A DNA stretch of 64,000 bases from Colius striatus (GCF_028858725.1 NC_084761.1:21420501-21484500); one strand, 5' to 3'. Shown: positions 1-13,405, counted from the stretch's first letter. Program-made: numbers and translations. The notes: generated from the sequence alone by a model not told the origin.

Positions 1-167
1 GGAACAGGTTGCCCAGGGAGGCTGTGGCTGCCTCCTCACTGAAAGTGTTCAAGAGCAGGTGGAATGAGGCTCTGAGAAGCATAGTATAGTGCAACGTGTC
101 TCAGCCCATAGGAGGAGATTGGAACAAGATGAGTTCCTTCCAACCTAAATTGCCCCATGATTCATAG
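1..167 (+). mobile_element. CR1 LINE 3'-end fragment, cut by the left window edge
   Basis: The first ~167 bases match the usual 3' tail of avian CR1 elements. In order they show the 'ggaacaggttgcccagggag' block, 'aagtgttcaagagcaggt', a 'ttggaac..gatga' block and 'ccttccaacctaaattg', ending near 'ccatgattcatag'. It is a non-coding 5'-truncated copy in plus orientation. The match is from memory of the family consensus; divergence was not measured. Confidence 0.85.
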
Positions 168-3100
168 CCTGAGGTTCTCCAGTACTCTGTAAGGCACGAT
201 CTTCCTGTACACAGACACCTGTGCTGACTCAGCATCTCAGTTCACAATGGATTGTCTTGCAGAAGTTGAAGGCAAAGCCACATGACAACACGTCAGGTTC
301 TCCTTTATATTTACATTCATTTCTAAGGTAGGAATGAACCTTAAAAAACCCAGGACACGCCCTGTGTGACGTTCTTCATTGAGCAGCCTGTAAAGCTGCT
401 GTGCTGTAGCATCAAAGTTAGTTGTGTGGGTCTACAGACACAGCCTATATGACTTTTCCTCCACACTACCATAGCATGAGTGGTCTTGATGCCAAGTATT
501 TCACAACTGGTCACTTTGCCTTTCCCCAGTAGCTAATCCTGTCCTTTGTGTGCCATGGGCTTTTTGTACTCTGGATAGTAACGCTTCTTCCTTTCTGTTG
601 TAAAAATATAGCTGTGTTCCAACGTGAGATGAAGACAATTATCAGGAGGGGTGGCTGAATCATCCTACAGGCTGTGGCAGATAGCTGTATTGCTTTTTGC
701 AGGACTTGTGCCACTATTTAGCTTACTCATTTCCCTCCACTCTCTTCCACCACAGCCATGGGTCAGATAAAACAGAGGCTCCTGTTCCCCATGGCTGCTC
801 CTCTCCCTTTTTGCTGGTGCAATGAAGAAATGGCACAGGGCTTGCTGTGATGAGACAGTGTGGGCTGAAGTGATCTTAGGGTACAACTACATTAGTGTTT
901 CAGTTTGAATCACTGGAGTTGGGTGGGTGGATTGTTTTTGTTTGAGGGTGGTGAGTGTGAGTTTTTTTCTGGACTCATCGTCCCCACTGTGCTCCATCCT
1001 ACAGGATTGGTCCTTAAGGGTATGAACTCAATTCCCCTCTGGCAAAATTCAACAGGATAACACCTCCAGCAGGTCTTGGGCCTACAGGGCCAAACTAGGC
1101 TGGGTCAGGAAAGAAAATGAAGTGCCCTCTGATGAGTCTGGATGCCTGGTCTTCAGATTGGTCAGTGCTTTGCAGATGTCATGATGGTCCAGGCTACTTG
1201 CAGATGTAGATGGGACTGTAACAGTACTTTCTGGCCTTAAGGAAATAAGTTGCTGTCCTGAGATCATAGTATTATAGAATGGTATGGAAAGAGGAGGAGG
1301 AGAGCAGTAATGAACCCTTTTGGAAGCACTGGGTAATGAACTGTGGGAGAAAAAGTTCATTGGAATATCTCTTTTCTATAGGCTGAGATCAAGTGGGGGA
1401 CTTTTCTCCTTAGATCAGCTTCCATGGTAGGTACCCTTGAAAAATCAGTCTGGTTGGGTAGAAACCTCTGTTCCTGTTTTCCATTTGCACATGGCTAGCA
1501 GGGGCAGGAAGCTTTCAGGTTTGGGATAGAAACTTAACAAAACCTCAAGCCAGGAGATGCTCTAGTCTGTGCTTGTGACAGGCAGGCACCTGCAGAGTAG
1601 GTAAGTGGGGTATAAAAGAGTTGGAAGATGCACAAATAGCTTCAGGGACATCCTGGATCCAACCCAAGGCTGTGCTCTGTGACAGATGTGACTTTTTAGG
1701 CCTTACCGTTTTTTAGGACATGTTTTGTAAGTGACAAGCAAGATAAATGCTGAGGAAAGATCAAAGCAGATTTCATGGTTTCTATGGGTTCATGCTTCTT
1801 GTTTTCACTTTGTAGTATCTCCTTAAGCCTTTCTTCTCTCCCTGCCTGCGGCCCTTTCATTTGCATCCCCATTTCTACCTGACAGGCAAGAGCTTGCTGA
1901 CCTTCTTGGGCATGATCCTTCTTGGGTCTTGGGCATGACTTGTGAGCTCAGCCAGCCTTTCTTTCATCCTCCCAAACATGAAGCCATGTTGGATTATTCT
2001 AACTGCAAGACAACTCCTTTCAGTATTGATTCTCTTAGATGATGAGTTTTATTTCCTTCTCAAAAGCTGGGCTAGAGTTTCTCCTCTGTTGAGAGTATTT
2101 CTGGGTAGCTGCATTGACTCAGTAGTGTGCACAAGGCTCTGATGTCCAAAGTGCTGATTCAGGGGTGCTGGATTCAAGAGAAACAGTTGAGAAGGGGCTT
2201 TCCAGGGGGTGGGAGGGCTGCTCATGTCTCCAAAAGACACTTGTGTTGCAGCAACACAGTTCCTTCTCAGTGGAGAGCTGGATTTCCCCTCTTTACCATA
2301 TGTGCTTCTACTCACTGTTAGAGCACAGCTACTCATGACTTGCTTTTTTTTTTAATCTAATGTAACTATTCCTATGGTGGATTGTGGGTGAGATGTGGAG
2401 AAAGCATCTTCCCCAAGGAAAAGAGGTGGGGAGACTCCTCAGCCTCTTTTTGCCAGGTAAGACCTTGAAACATTAAGTGGACATGAACAAAAATAACGAT
2501 GCTGGGTGTAGGCCCAAGTCTGATGGTTGAGCTGGGATTCAACCCTGGTATGTTAAGGTATCAAGAGCCTCATGGCAGAAGTGATAGGCTCATGTGTGCT
2601 GTGCTGCCCTGGGGTTGGGACTCCAGCCAGAAGCATCACCCTCCCAATAGCTGGGTGTGATGTGCTGCTGCCTACCTGGGAGGGGAGGGTGGATGGGACT
2701 GGCACACTACAGTCCTTCCAGCAGCCATTGCTGGATGCCACTGAGGTGTTCCCAGAGATGGGACACCCTCACAGTCATTTTCCACGTGGCTCATCCTTCT
2801 CCTTCCCAATAAACTTTTAATAGCTGGGTAGCCTTCCACCTCTCTCAGACCACAGTGGCCCTCAACAGAAGCCTCTCAGCAGCGATGAAGCCTGGCAGGA
2901 TGGCAAGCACTCATCTGTGCCTGTCTGCAGCCAGGACCATCACTCCCTCTCCTGCCTCACCACGTGGCTCTTCCAAAACAGCATGTTTTGGTGCTCCAGA
3001 CTGCCCTTACAGGTATTTTGCCTTGCTGCCAGCAGATCTAGGACTTGGACTGCTGTTGGTAGATGTGGCAGCCAGAACCTCTCACCACACAGGGCTAGTG

Positions 3101-6100
3101 AGGCTCTCAAAGGTAGCTGGGCACATCTTTCTGCCTTGACTATGTCACTTTAAATAGTACCAGCTCTTTAGAGCAGAACTTGGCGTAGGCAGCTCTTGGT
3201 GTAGGCAGCTGTGCATCTCAAGGGCTACAAACCTGATGACTTCCTGTATCTCTTCAGAGTGGGACTGTGGCTTGTCTCATGGTCCATTTAGTTGGTCACC
3301 CTGCTTTCCTGGCTTCCAGGCAGTGAATAGGCCAGGCTGTGTGCAATTTACATCTGGAAAAGTGAGTCCTGTGGGCAATGGGGATTTGCAAACACTTCCA
3401 TTTGCTTCTGTCACTTTTGAGTCACGTAGTCAGACGGGACGCCATAAGGTGAGACCCTGATTTGAGGTGAGGAGATGGACTTCCATATGTGGTTGGTGAA
3501 CTTTGCAAGTAGGATGCACATACTTCATGTTACTCAGCCAGATGGGAAATGTCAAGCTACTGCAAGATGTGTAAGCGCCACTCTGAGGAGGCAGAAAACA
3601 GCAGAGACAAATGTCATACATGCTGTGGCAATCGAACACAGAAAGGCTGGAAAGAGATGACATTGGTTGGGAAATGAGTCACTAACATAGTGCCACTAGA
3701 CCCCCAGGAGGCTGATGGTTGTGGTTGAGGATGCATGTGTCAAGCAAGAACAAGAGGTGCTACTTTTCTAATGATAAACTGCTGTCTTCTGACTTAAACA
3801 GTAGAAAATGAGTCAATACCATGTTTAGCTCTACAAGAAATAACAGTTAGGTGTTAATCCGCAAGCCAGATAATATGGAGACAGCTTAATTACCAACTCA
3901 ACTGGAATGGAAACTGATAACTTTTTGAAAAAAAAACCAATACCACCCCACTCCCCCACAACACTGCTTTAACCAAGCCTGCAGGCTTCTAGCTGCATTT
4001 ATTGACCTGTCAGACTGAGGAGAAAGGGAAGAGACCCCTCCCATAACACTCCTTGGGAGGTTGGTGGTAGGACTGTTGCTGAGTGTTTGCCTAAATGTCA
4101 CCCAAATGCGTGGAACTTGGCTCAAGCCATTAAAATGTGCCTTCACTGGGCTGTTCCCTTAGGTACAGAGGGGAAATGGGGTTGCATACCAGTATCTTTG
4201 TTGTATTTATGGCCATTGTGGCACTTTTGGCACTTCTTTCCTCCTTATCATTCACAGGAGACTCCAATTGTGAAAGCTCACAGGACTCCTTCCCTACCTG
4301 GGTGGTCTCCTGGGTCTAATCCCATTTCCTAGTAGCCCAGCCAGCTGTGTAACTGCCAACCTAGAAGCACAATATGGCTCAAACCTTGAGCTGCCTCAGC
4401 AATGTGCTCGATAGCAGCCTCGCGCTGACACTGCAGGCTCGGCTGGATGGTTGGTGCTGCAGGACAAGAAGGCTGTGTAATCCTGCTGCTCTGATTTAGC
4501 TTCTCTTCTTTAGCACCCATCACTTCAGTTTCCCGAGGAGCTGGAGCATTCTCACCAGTGCTTCAGCATCCTCTTTCTACTCCAGGGAAAGGCACTAGGT
4601 GTTGAGGAGGCTGCCTTCAGCTTTGGTGAAAACTTCCCATCTTGTGAGGCACAGGCTAGATCTGTCTTGGGGGAATTTCCAAGAGAGTGTTTCAGTCTAG
4701 CTGTTGTAATTAGACCTGAGCCACTTCTTTGGTAGCCCAAGAATTAAGTGCTAAAAGCAAGAGACCTTCCTCTCAGTTGGCACAGATGAGGAGGACATCC
4801 TGTTCAAGTTGCACCAACCACACAACAAGAGCTGCAAAGCCATGTCAACGGGCATGTCTTGCCTTTAACTTGCCAGCTTGCAATTCATTGGCTCTGCTCC
4901 TGTCGCAGCCTGACTTCGTTTCAACTCATCATCGGTTAGCTGCCGTGCTGAGGGGCTGAGCCACCACACGAAGCCCCTATGCAAATGGCTAACGGCGCTG
5001 GCTCACCGGCACCTGCGCCGTCTAGACCGGTTCCTGCACCCACATGCAAATGTGCTGAGAGGGACCTGGGTCCCATGGCTGAGCCACCAACTCTGATGCC
5101 ACTTTCTGGTCAAACCGTTGGGCTTCATTGCCATTTCACATCTTCTGGGCCAGGCAGCACAATGCTTTCTGCTTTCCCAGCGTGCTTTTGAGGAATAACA
5201 CCGCTTCTCTGCGTCGCTTGGGGTTGCTTTTTGGATTAGCTCATTTGAAACAAACCGAGAGCTTCAGGTGAAGAAGTGTGGGGATGCCAGGGTATTTCTC
5301 CAGTGAGCTGTTCTAGCAGCAAGTGCAAGCTAGCACAGCAGGACGGGGATTTTCTCCTGCGCTTGCTTGGTGCCATTTGCATCTCTGGGCTTGGACGGGA
5401 TGTCCCAGAGACTGTCCCTGCTCTGACGTTCTACTGAATGTCTGCTATTTCATTCTCTTTGGCAGAAAGTAGCTGCCCAACTACATGAGGTCCTATGACT
5501 TGGGATTGACTGGAAAGGCAGGAATATTGAATTCACATTCACTTATTTGTTCTCTGAGCCCTTATTCCTTATCTGTTTCCTTTCAAAGCTTCCTCCCACT
5601 GTATTCCCTTCCTTTAGCTTCCAGGCAGACCAAATACTTGATCTCTGCTTTTAAAGATGTCCATAGTAGGTTTTTCATCTGCTTTCAAGTGTACAGAGGT
5701 GTTATCACACCGCTCTGGTATCTCCAAAAATGAGCCCAAAATGAGGTCTTATCCCCATGCTGTGCCACCAACAAACCTGTGCATGTTTGCTCAAAGATGC
5801 TGACAGTGGGATTGATAGGTGGTTTGAACAGCCTAATTTGGGGCCAGTTTCGTTAGGCTTTGGCTAATTCTGGTGCTGTCAGGGTGAAATTTCACTTCTA
5901 TGCCTGGTGTCTGTCACAGTAAGCACCCTTTGTTTTGCATCTGAGCACAAATAAAGCTCCACTGAGCTGAGTCTGAGCTGCTAACCACCAGCACAAGGCC
6001 TTGGAGATCCATACATCCTGGGCAGTCCTCCTCTTCCCCTGGGCTGTATCCTTACATTGACGTTATTTTCTGCAGATTTGGGATAGTTTTGGGGTTTTTT

Positions 6101-9100
6101 TTGGCAGAGAGGAAGACTAGTTGTATAAAGGGAACAATTCTTCTTAAAACACAACCAAGAAAAGGGAGGTCAGGGGAAAGATGGGGTATAGAAGTTCATT
6201 TCATACATGAGCTGGCTGAGAATGTGTTTTCAAGGTGTAGAAGACACAAGAGAACAGAGAACATTCCATTTGGGCTGGAAGCAGCCCTGCACTGGAAACC
6301 AAGCACTGCATCAAGGGGCTGTGAGACACTTTTGTACAATAAGAGAGGAATCACCTCTGTGGGTGCCTCTGCCCAGGTTTTCATGCAGTGCTGAAGTAGG
6401 TGTGAGTGCAGCTCTCCCTCAGGTTTCAGCAGGAGGTATCTGTCTCTAACACAGATGATGGATCACAAACCACAGCAGTGACAATTCACTGCAGTTGTGT
6501 TTTTTTCGGGGGGGGTGGTGATCTTGTTATATTAATCAGTTTTTCTCTCTCTTGCAAGGAGCACTGGGTGAGTTGTGGAGGAAGGAGGAGGGGTGAGCTG
6601 GAAGTTCACTTTGTCTCAAAACAAACCCAGTGTTTTCAGTGTGGCTGAGAATTTTCTTGCTGCAGACATCTCCAATGCAGTCTCTTAAGAATCTTTATAC
6701 ACTTGTTTGTGGAGCACACGGGTCCTCATTGAAGGGCAGGAGAGACAGCATTGCCATGACATTTATATTAGTATTGGGTTTCTGCCCTTCCTGTCAAACA
6801 TAGAAAAGGATGGGGCTTTTGGGTGTGTTTTTACTCCCTGCTCTGCAGTGCCCAGCTAATTCTCTGCCCATCTCTGAACCTGCCTTGTTAATGACCGAGT
6901 TCTCTCCATTCCTGGCTCTTGTGCTGGAGCTACTGTGCCAGGTTTTCCATTTTCATCTTTCAGAGAGGGCTTAGGTGTGTAAAAATCCTCTGGCTTCCAT
7001 CTACCAAAAAGGCATGAGCTCTCTTCTTTCCACACATGGCTCACCTGCTTTCCTTCTTACTCTCCATCGCTTGTTTCAACATCTTCAAGGAAGTCTTTGA
7101 CCGTGTTGAACTAGCCTGAGGCTTTGCACGGATCGATGCCACTAAATCACGTCTTTTAAAGGGGTTTAATGTTTGCAGAAGCACAATAGAGCACTTCTTT
7201 CCTGCCATGGTTGTGGCCTTTGAGAGACGTTTGCACCACATTTTTGTAGGCCTCTGATTTAGGGGGAAGAATGGGAAGAATGTCTGGAGGATCCAGTGGG
7301 TGTAAAACTTTTTAAAAATCTAATGAAAATAATGACCAAAATGAGTCAAATCAAACTCTTGCCTGCAAAGGTGGTGTTGCAGAAAACACAGAAGCTGTTA
7401 GGGTATTTCTAACAAATTTCAGTTGACGCTGGCCTGGGTAAGCCCACATATTAATAAGCGAGGGCCACTCTTCTGAATTACTGGCATCCAGGAAGCACTG
7501 AGCTTAAATATAGTCACAGGCTAGATCCTCACCCTCCTTCTCCCTTTTTCAGAATTACCACTCAGCAGGCACAGTGATTATCCGCCCGCACTGACTGCGG
7601 GCTTTCCTTCCTGACCAAACACCGCAGAGTTCGCCAATGCACACATTAGTCACACATCGAACCCACCACGGCTACAATCAAGGCGATTCCGAAAACCTGG
7701 GATCGCGGTACCTCCATCCAGTTCTCCTTTCTCACCGCATCCACATTTATTTCACCTTTCCTACCCGAAGAAGAAACTTGTAGCAGCCGGAGGACCAGCT
7801 AGGCAAAGGCACGTCTTGTGGGGCGGTGCGGCGGGGATTCACCCAACTGCCCCAGCAGCCTGGGGAAACCCAGGCACAGAGATAGAGCCAGAGCTGGGCC
7901 TCGCTATGAAAATCTGTGTCTAGGAATGAATCAAGAGGGCACATCTGAAAGGGAACCACTGGTTATGCTCTGTTCATCTTGGTAGCTGTGTGAGCAATGA
8001 CTACTGTGCCACCCTACTGCCTGACATCGCAGCTCTCAGCCTGCCCTTCAGGCTATCTCTCCAGAAGCATTCGCGGGCCAAGGACAGCTCTGCCTGCCCA
8101 AAGGATGCCATGGTGGCTGTTGCTTCCCCACAGCCCCAGGGTGAGCATGCTACATTGTCCCAGCAGTGCTGACTTCTACTTGGGAGCTTCTGCAAAGGCC
8201 ACTTCTGTAGAGGGGACATTTTTCCTGGTGCTTGTGATGAAGAGAGGGCCCTCCTTTTTTCCCGCTTTTGGGTGTGTGGGTTTCATCCTGGGTACAAAGT
8301 AAATTCATGAGCACCATGACTGTCACAGAAGTGTTGCGATGGCACATGTCAGCACAAAGCAGCGTGTGCCTAAATGAGACGATCTCAGTGAAAGCACCTG
8401 GGATCTTATGTAGGCCTGGGAGGAAACATCTGCCCCAGGCCAAAGTCACTGTGGCTGAACCTATCCCCCAGGACCACTGTAAAGCCACCTCTCTCAATCC
8501 ACCCATCCAAAACCTGCTTCTATAGCTCCAACTTGTCAGGACAGACGGGAGATGGACACTGTAGCCACAAATCTGGGCTGTGATCTCACTCGTGAGTTAT
8601 CTCAGTCTGTCTATGACATGTCTCCTGGGGTAGCTTCTTCCCGTACCGGTTGAAGTGCTGCCAGTACTGGTGTTGGTTTCCCTCAGGTGTGGAAGAGCTG
8701 GGGCATGCAGCCAAGGCTCCAAACTCCATCTTCTTCACCACACAGCTCTGGGGAAAATTGCTTTCACTTCTCTTGGTTTTCCCCATCTATAAAAGCAGGA
8801 TCATTTTTAAGTCACAAACTTCAGAAACACTTTGAAACTTTTTGGTGCCTCTGTAGCACTTTGAGTAGGTGACAGGTCATCTCTCCTACTAAATTGCTGC
8901 CTTCCCAAACATTTTCTAGAATTTTCTTGGAAGAGACCCTTGCCAAGGACTCAGCAAAACCACTCAAACCAGTCCTAGCTTTGGGTCCTTCTAATAACTC
9001 TCTGCAAGGAATTAAAAACTCTGAAAGTATTGAACAAAATCCAGTTTTAAACCATCTTCTTTTCAGTTGCCACACCACAAGGGCTCTCATTCCCTTTACA

Positions 9101-9889
9101 GGACTTTGGGAACAGCTCATGGAGATCATCTCTGGCCTCTTTGATGTATAGGGGGTTAAACTTCTCTCTTGTCCTTTCTTGACCTTGATCTCCTGAACAA
9201 GGTTTTCACAAGACTTTTGGATTTGACTCACAGGAAAAACAAGTTTTCAAGCAAAAGACGAGTAGGTTACAGTTGGAGTAGAAGACTTTCTTTTAGATTA
9301 CCATTTTGTTACTCTATAAAATGCTGATGTGATTCGAGAGCTCTGAATTACAATATTATCACATAACCACATCACTTTTCTTCTGCTCTCTTCCTTCCTC
9401 CTCGCCTCGCTATTATGGCCACATGTCCCCTTCCCCTTTTGCTTCCTGACTGGCAACTTCACCTTATTCAGGGCAGCCCCTGTCCCACCAAAACCTGAGC
9501 AGCATGGGCGCCGTTGTGGCTGTTGCTTTGCAGCAGTGGCCCTTGAATATCCTCTGTGAGAGACTGAGGTGTTGGCCTAACAGAACTGGTCTCTTGCATG
9601 CCAAAATACGTTGGTTTAGTCCTCCAATGGCCCATTTACAGAGAAACTAATAAGATACTGTGAAATGTGCGGAGCAACAAGCACCCGCTGATGCTCCCCC
9701 AAAATGGACAGGTGTGTTCCCTCATTTGTAAGGCTTGGAGGACTGTGCGTTGCTAGAATAAAGCTTTAAAGCCTTGTGGATGAGTGACTCTACAGCATTG
9801 TAAGGATGTGGGTGGTCTGACCTCCCTTTCTGTAAGTTACTGTAGTTTCTCACTACCATGTACATGTCTACTGTGGTGTTATTTGCCTC
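168..9889. other. Intergenic region upstream of the chemokine cluster, no supported gene
   Basis: I see no gene here on either strand. The open frames are short (the longest, 136 codons on the minus strand near 8.8-9.2 kb, has no recognisable domain) and they do not join through splice sites into a known family. Isolated AATAAA hexamers near 2808 and 5949, and another near 9757, and a lone TATAAAAG near 1611 have no gene context. Perfect octamer motifs lie near 1859, 4979, 5044 and 5375 (see separate entry). An imperfect direct repeat of 'taggcagct' lies near 3184-3212. Conserved enhancers could be present but cannot be seen in a single sequence. Confidence 0.6.
4979..5382. promoter_or_regulatory. 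Cluster of three perfect octamer (ATGCAAAT) motifs
   Basis: The POU-factor octamer ATGCAAAT occurs at 4979-4986 and 5044-5051 on the plus strand and as its complement ATTTGCAT at 5375-5382. That is three perfect copies in 404 bases. In the whole window I noticed only three others (1859, 13525, 27972). Octamers bind Oct-1/Oct-2, with OBF-1 in B cells. The nearest genes downstream are the CXCL13-family chemokines, about 6 kb away, so a lymphoid enhancer is a possible reading. This is inference from motif density only; the nearby sequence shows no other support. Confidence 0.3.
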
Positions 9890-10172
9890 GGGAGAGACCT
9901 TGTAGCAACCTTCCAGTACCTAAAGGGGTCAAGAAGAAAGCTGGAGAGGGAACTTTTACAAGGGCGTGTAGCAACAGGAAAAGGGGTGATGACTCCAAAC
10001 TGAGAATGGATTTAGATGAGATATTTTGAAGATGCTCTTCCCTGTGCAAGTGTGGAGGCAGTGGGACAAGTTTCCTAGAGAGGCTGTGGCTGCCCCATCC
10101 CTGGAAGTGTTCAAGGGCAAGTTGGATGGGGCTTGGAGCAACCTGGTCTAGTGGAAGGTGCCAAACTATTTC
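9890..10172 (+). mobile_element. CR1 LINE 3'-end fragment
   Basis: From 'gagagaccttgtagcaacc' through 'ccttccagtacctaaaggg', a block resembling 'cttttacaagggcgtgtagc', 'ggctgtggctgccccatccc' and 'caacctggtctagtggaagg', the order of blocks is that of a CR1 tail in plus orientation. It lacks the terminal octanucleotide repeat and fades after about 10170. It is a short, diverged, non-coding copy about 1 kb upstream of the first chemokine gene. Confidence 0.85.
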
Positions 10173-11178
10173 AGGTCCTATGTGCTCTGGGCTACTAAAT
10201 GGGACAAAATAGACTGACCCCTTAAGCTACCTCTGACTCTGCTTGCGGCTCCTTGGGCACCCAAATGGGGATTTGATCCTGGTGTTATTGAAGAGTACTC
10301 AGGGCATAACGTAGAGACACATCCACAAGTGAAACCATGGGGATGGAGCTGCTCTCCTTCCAGTCCTGACACTGCAAAGGCTGAGCTCAGGTCTCGCCCT
10401 CGCAAATCCCAGAGTCCATCCCAGCCCCGTTACTTTTCCTGCTACCCTTCTCTGGTGTCCATCCATGTTTCCCTCCCAGGCTGATGGCTCCAATGAAGAC
10501 ACTGTTGATCAATGTGAATGACAGCCTTCTGTCACAAACACACGAGATGCAGGAATAGTCTGCTGTTTGCTGATGCCCCTGTACCAGTCATCTATTGCAT
10601 TTCCTGGGTGGTTTACTTGTACAATCAAGTGCTGGATTTGAAGGGTTGGAGTGGAAACATATAGCAGAGACCTTGATTATTTTTCCATGCTATGGTGATA
10701 GGCATTTTGCTGATGTAAGAGAGAGCAAAAATAGCATGGGGGAGTAATAGCCCCAAGAAAGGAATATGTAAATACCCGAGTGCATTAAAAACACCCTCCT
10801 TACCCAGGGTTTGCACTCTGATGTTCTTCTGGTTTCTTTTTGTGGTTTAGGGCTTAAATGCTAAAGGGACCAAAGGGTGATGTTTGTACAGACCCAGCTC
10901 ATCAGAAGCGGGGTGTGGGGAAGATTACGTGGGGAATCCAAATACACCCTTCCTCCCAATGGCTGGTTTTAATCAATGATATTGTAAGTCGATCTTCTGA
11001 CCTGGCTGCCGGGAGCATCTGAGAAATTACGTCACCTCTCCTCACGGTCTGCTGGTCAGATGTGACTGCTGAAGTTTGAATCTCACTGCTTGTGTCAGAG
11101 CGTGACCCTCCCGAATAAATAAGGGCGATTCTTCGCCCAGTTCCTCAGAGGATCGCTGGGGCCAAGCCTGCTGCAAGG
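10173..11178 (+). promoter_or_regulatory. 5' flank and probable promoter of the first chemokine gene
   Basis: No gene is seen in this stretch. Toward its end it holds plausible promoter signals for the gene starting at 11179. These are a near-consensus NF-kB site GGGGAATCCA at 10931-10940 (last base off), a CRE/ATF-type TTACGTCA at 11027-11034, and an A/T-rich TATA-like AATAAATAAG at 11114-11123. The TATA-like site would put the transcription start near 11145 and leave a leader of about 35 bases. NF-kB and CRE/ATF sites suit an inducible chemokine gene, but function is inferred from motif and position only. Confidence 0.4.
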
Positions 11179-13034
11179 ATGCGAGTGCCAGCTGGGGTGG
11201 GGATGGGGGCCCCTGTGCTCCTGTGGCTCCTGCTGCTGCTGGTCATTTCCCACTCAGCCCACACAGGTGAGCTTCTGGTGTCTTTGCAGAGATACCCAGG
11301 GCTGTTGGCTCCCAGCGTGCTGTGCCCTCACCATAGATGGGCATCGCCTGCATCCTGCACCGAGCGACCAGAGGAGACAGGGACTCCTTCTGGATGTTTA
11401 AACCTGGGGGGTTTTCTCATAGGCAAGAAAAGAGTGCTGCTGTTCTCCTTTGCTAGGACTCGATGCAGCTTCAGGAGCTATGTGAGAGCAGGGTACTGAG
11501 GCAGAGGCATAGATGACAATTTCTTATTATGGTCCAGTGAAAGCTTGGAAAGGGACAGTTTCTTTGACTCTTAAAAGATTTGGAGCTGCTGCATCTCTAA
11601 ATACCGCTATTTGTCTCTGTAAGCTGCTACTTTCTCTCTTTCTCAGCCATCCTGGAGGTGAATGGAAACCTGAACTGTAGATGTGTAAAGACGACTTCGG
11701 ATTACATCAGTCCAAAAAGATATGAGAGCATTGAGATAAGGCCTGTGGGAAGCACCTGCAGACGTACAGAAATCATGTAAGTGTTGTGTGTCACTCCTGA
11801 GGCACAGAGCTGCTTTCTCCTCTGGCTCCTGCAGAGCAGCAGGACCAGCACTGCACCTTTTCTCCTGAAATCACCCTGCTTCTCTGCTCACGTTCTAAAA
11901 ACTAAAGCTTTTAAAACATACTGGCAAACTCACTCGCCCTTCAGGGCTGAGGAACATCAGGTCATCTCTGGGGGAGGAAACGCACCTGAGCTGACCTGCC
12001 AGAGGTCTCCAGGACCTACATGAGCCTTTCCAGCAAGGGAAAGCACGATTTCCTTTTGCTGGTGTTTAGTGGGGGGTGTTTGCAGTTTGGAGGAAGCCCA
12101 TCCTCAGACACCTGGGGGAATGAGTCAATTTTTCCATTACCAATACGCAACACTCCTGTGAGCAAAGGGCATCTTCTCTTGTTACTCCTGTCCTGACTAA
12201 CACGGAGCCTTGAGCAGAAGTGTAAGATTTCCTTAACTGCTCGGTGTCAACACATTTATCAATGTACAGAGAAAATTGTCTTTGAACTATCACTTTCAAG
12301 CACAGTCTCTGCTCTGCCAGGGAACCTGTTCCATCTTGCTTTTTCTTGTCTATCCTGTGCCTTTCCCTGTTCATGAGCAGCTCCCTACAGTCTGCTGGTG
12401 CTGTAAATGAACACTGAGTCCTGCAGATGAACTCTGCCTGCTCAGATCCCTGCCTCTGGAGGGAAGGGTAATTCTCACCACCTTTCCTTGTGTTACAGAA
12501 TTAAATTAGGAGGCTCAGGGAAGGTGTGCGTGAATCCAGATGCTCCTTGGGTAAAGAAACTGCTGAAGCGTATTGCTAGCACGTAAGTCTGATAAAAATC
12601 CCACTGGCTGGGGCGTCCCTGGACATCATCCCATTACAACCATGGTGCTGGAGAGCCCTGGCAGGACCGAGGGCTCTCGAGGGAGCTGTCAGGGGCCAAA
12701 GGACCCACTCCCAATGTGATGGGCGGTGAGACCTTGCTGTGCAAGGCAGCGTTGGGTTGCTCAGCATACCAACGAGATGGCAGGAGCAGGGTTTCCTCAT
12801 TGTGGGCAGAGTAGTGAGTGTTGATGCTCCCCTGGGAAAGCCGCCCTCCTTCCTCGTGCCCAGGTTTGTGGCACACTGTAGGGGCAGCCAGGAGACATCC
12901 CAGCCAGTGATGCTCACCCTGGAGAAATGACAGACATTTCCTTCAGTTGGGGCAGGAGCTTCCTCCCCCAGAACCTACTTTTCTCTACATTCACACATTT
13001 CTCCTCCTTCTGCTTTCTCAGGAAGAAAAAGTAA
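11179..13034 (+). CDS. CXCL13-like CXC chemokine, copy 1 (four exons)
   Basis: This is a secreted chemotactic cytokine of the CXC family. Coding exons are 11179-11266, 11647-11776, 12499-12582 and 13022-13034, all with GT-AG introns in phases 1, 2, 2, giving 104 residues. Residues 1-29 form a signal peptide with a long Leu-rich core. The mature chain carries the CRC (C-x-C) motif, a third cysteine 25 residues after the second CXC cysteine, and a fourth in KVCVNP, followed by the WVKKLL helix and a short Lys tail. There is no ELR before CXC, so it belongs to the non-ELR class. The first ATG has A at -3; a second in-frame ATG at codon 9 would shorten the signal peptide. It resembles mammalian CXCL13 in the LEV..L.CRC and WV/I..L blocks and its place beside CNOT6L fits. 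The exact orthology among the three copies is uncertain, so no symbol is given. An AATAAA follows at 13406. Confidence 0.9.
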
Positions 13035-13405
13035 ATTTCCTGCTAAGGAAGTTGATGCTCAGAGCCCTGAGATGGGCTGGCAGATGATGCAAACCTGGGC
13101 ACTCCTCAGCTCTCGCTTCTCACTTTCCTGAAAGCCCCGTGTCCAGCCCCAGTGGCAGCTGCTGCAGGGAGAACAGCTTGCTGCTGACCCCAGCCCCACG
13201 GCAGGTTCGTGGGGATGTTTTCCTCTGCATTCAGTCCCTGGATCAGCATGAAGATGAACCCTTCATTTATTTACTTGCCTCTAGACTGCAAAGCCTTTCT
13301 CTGTAGGATGGACTTGGAGACTCTTTCTATGCAAAGTACTCCTGGACAGTGTTGGGATTTTTTATTACACAGCATGATGTGTTCTGTCCTGACAGCTCGA
13401 GCCAA

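Noticed and set aside
1611-1620. TATAAAAG element in the left intergenic region
   Set aside because: No open exon, start codon context or downstream gene follows it.
8821-9231. 136-codon minus-strand open frame upstream of the chemokines
   Set aside because: No similarity to a known family, no promoter or splice context; a frame of this length is possible by chance.
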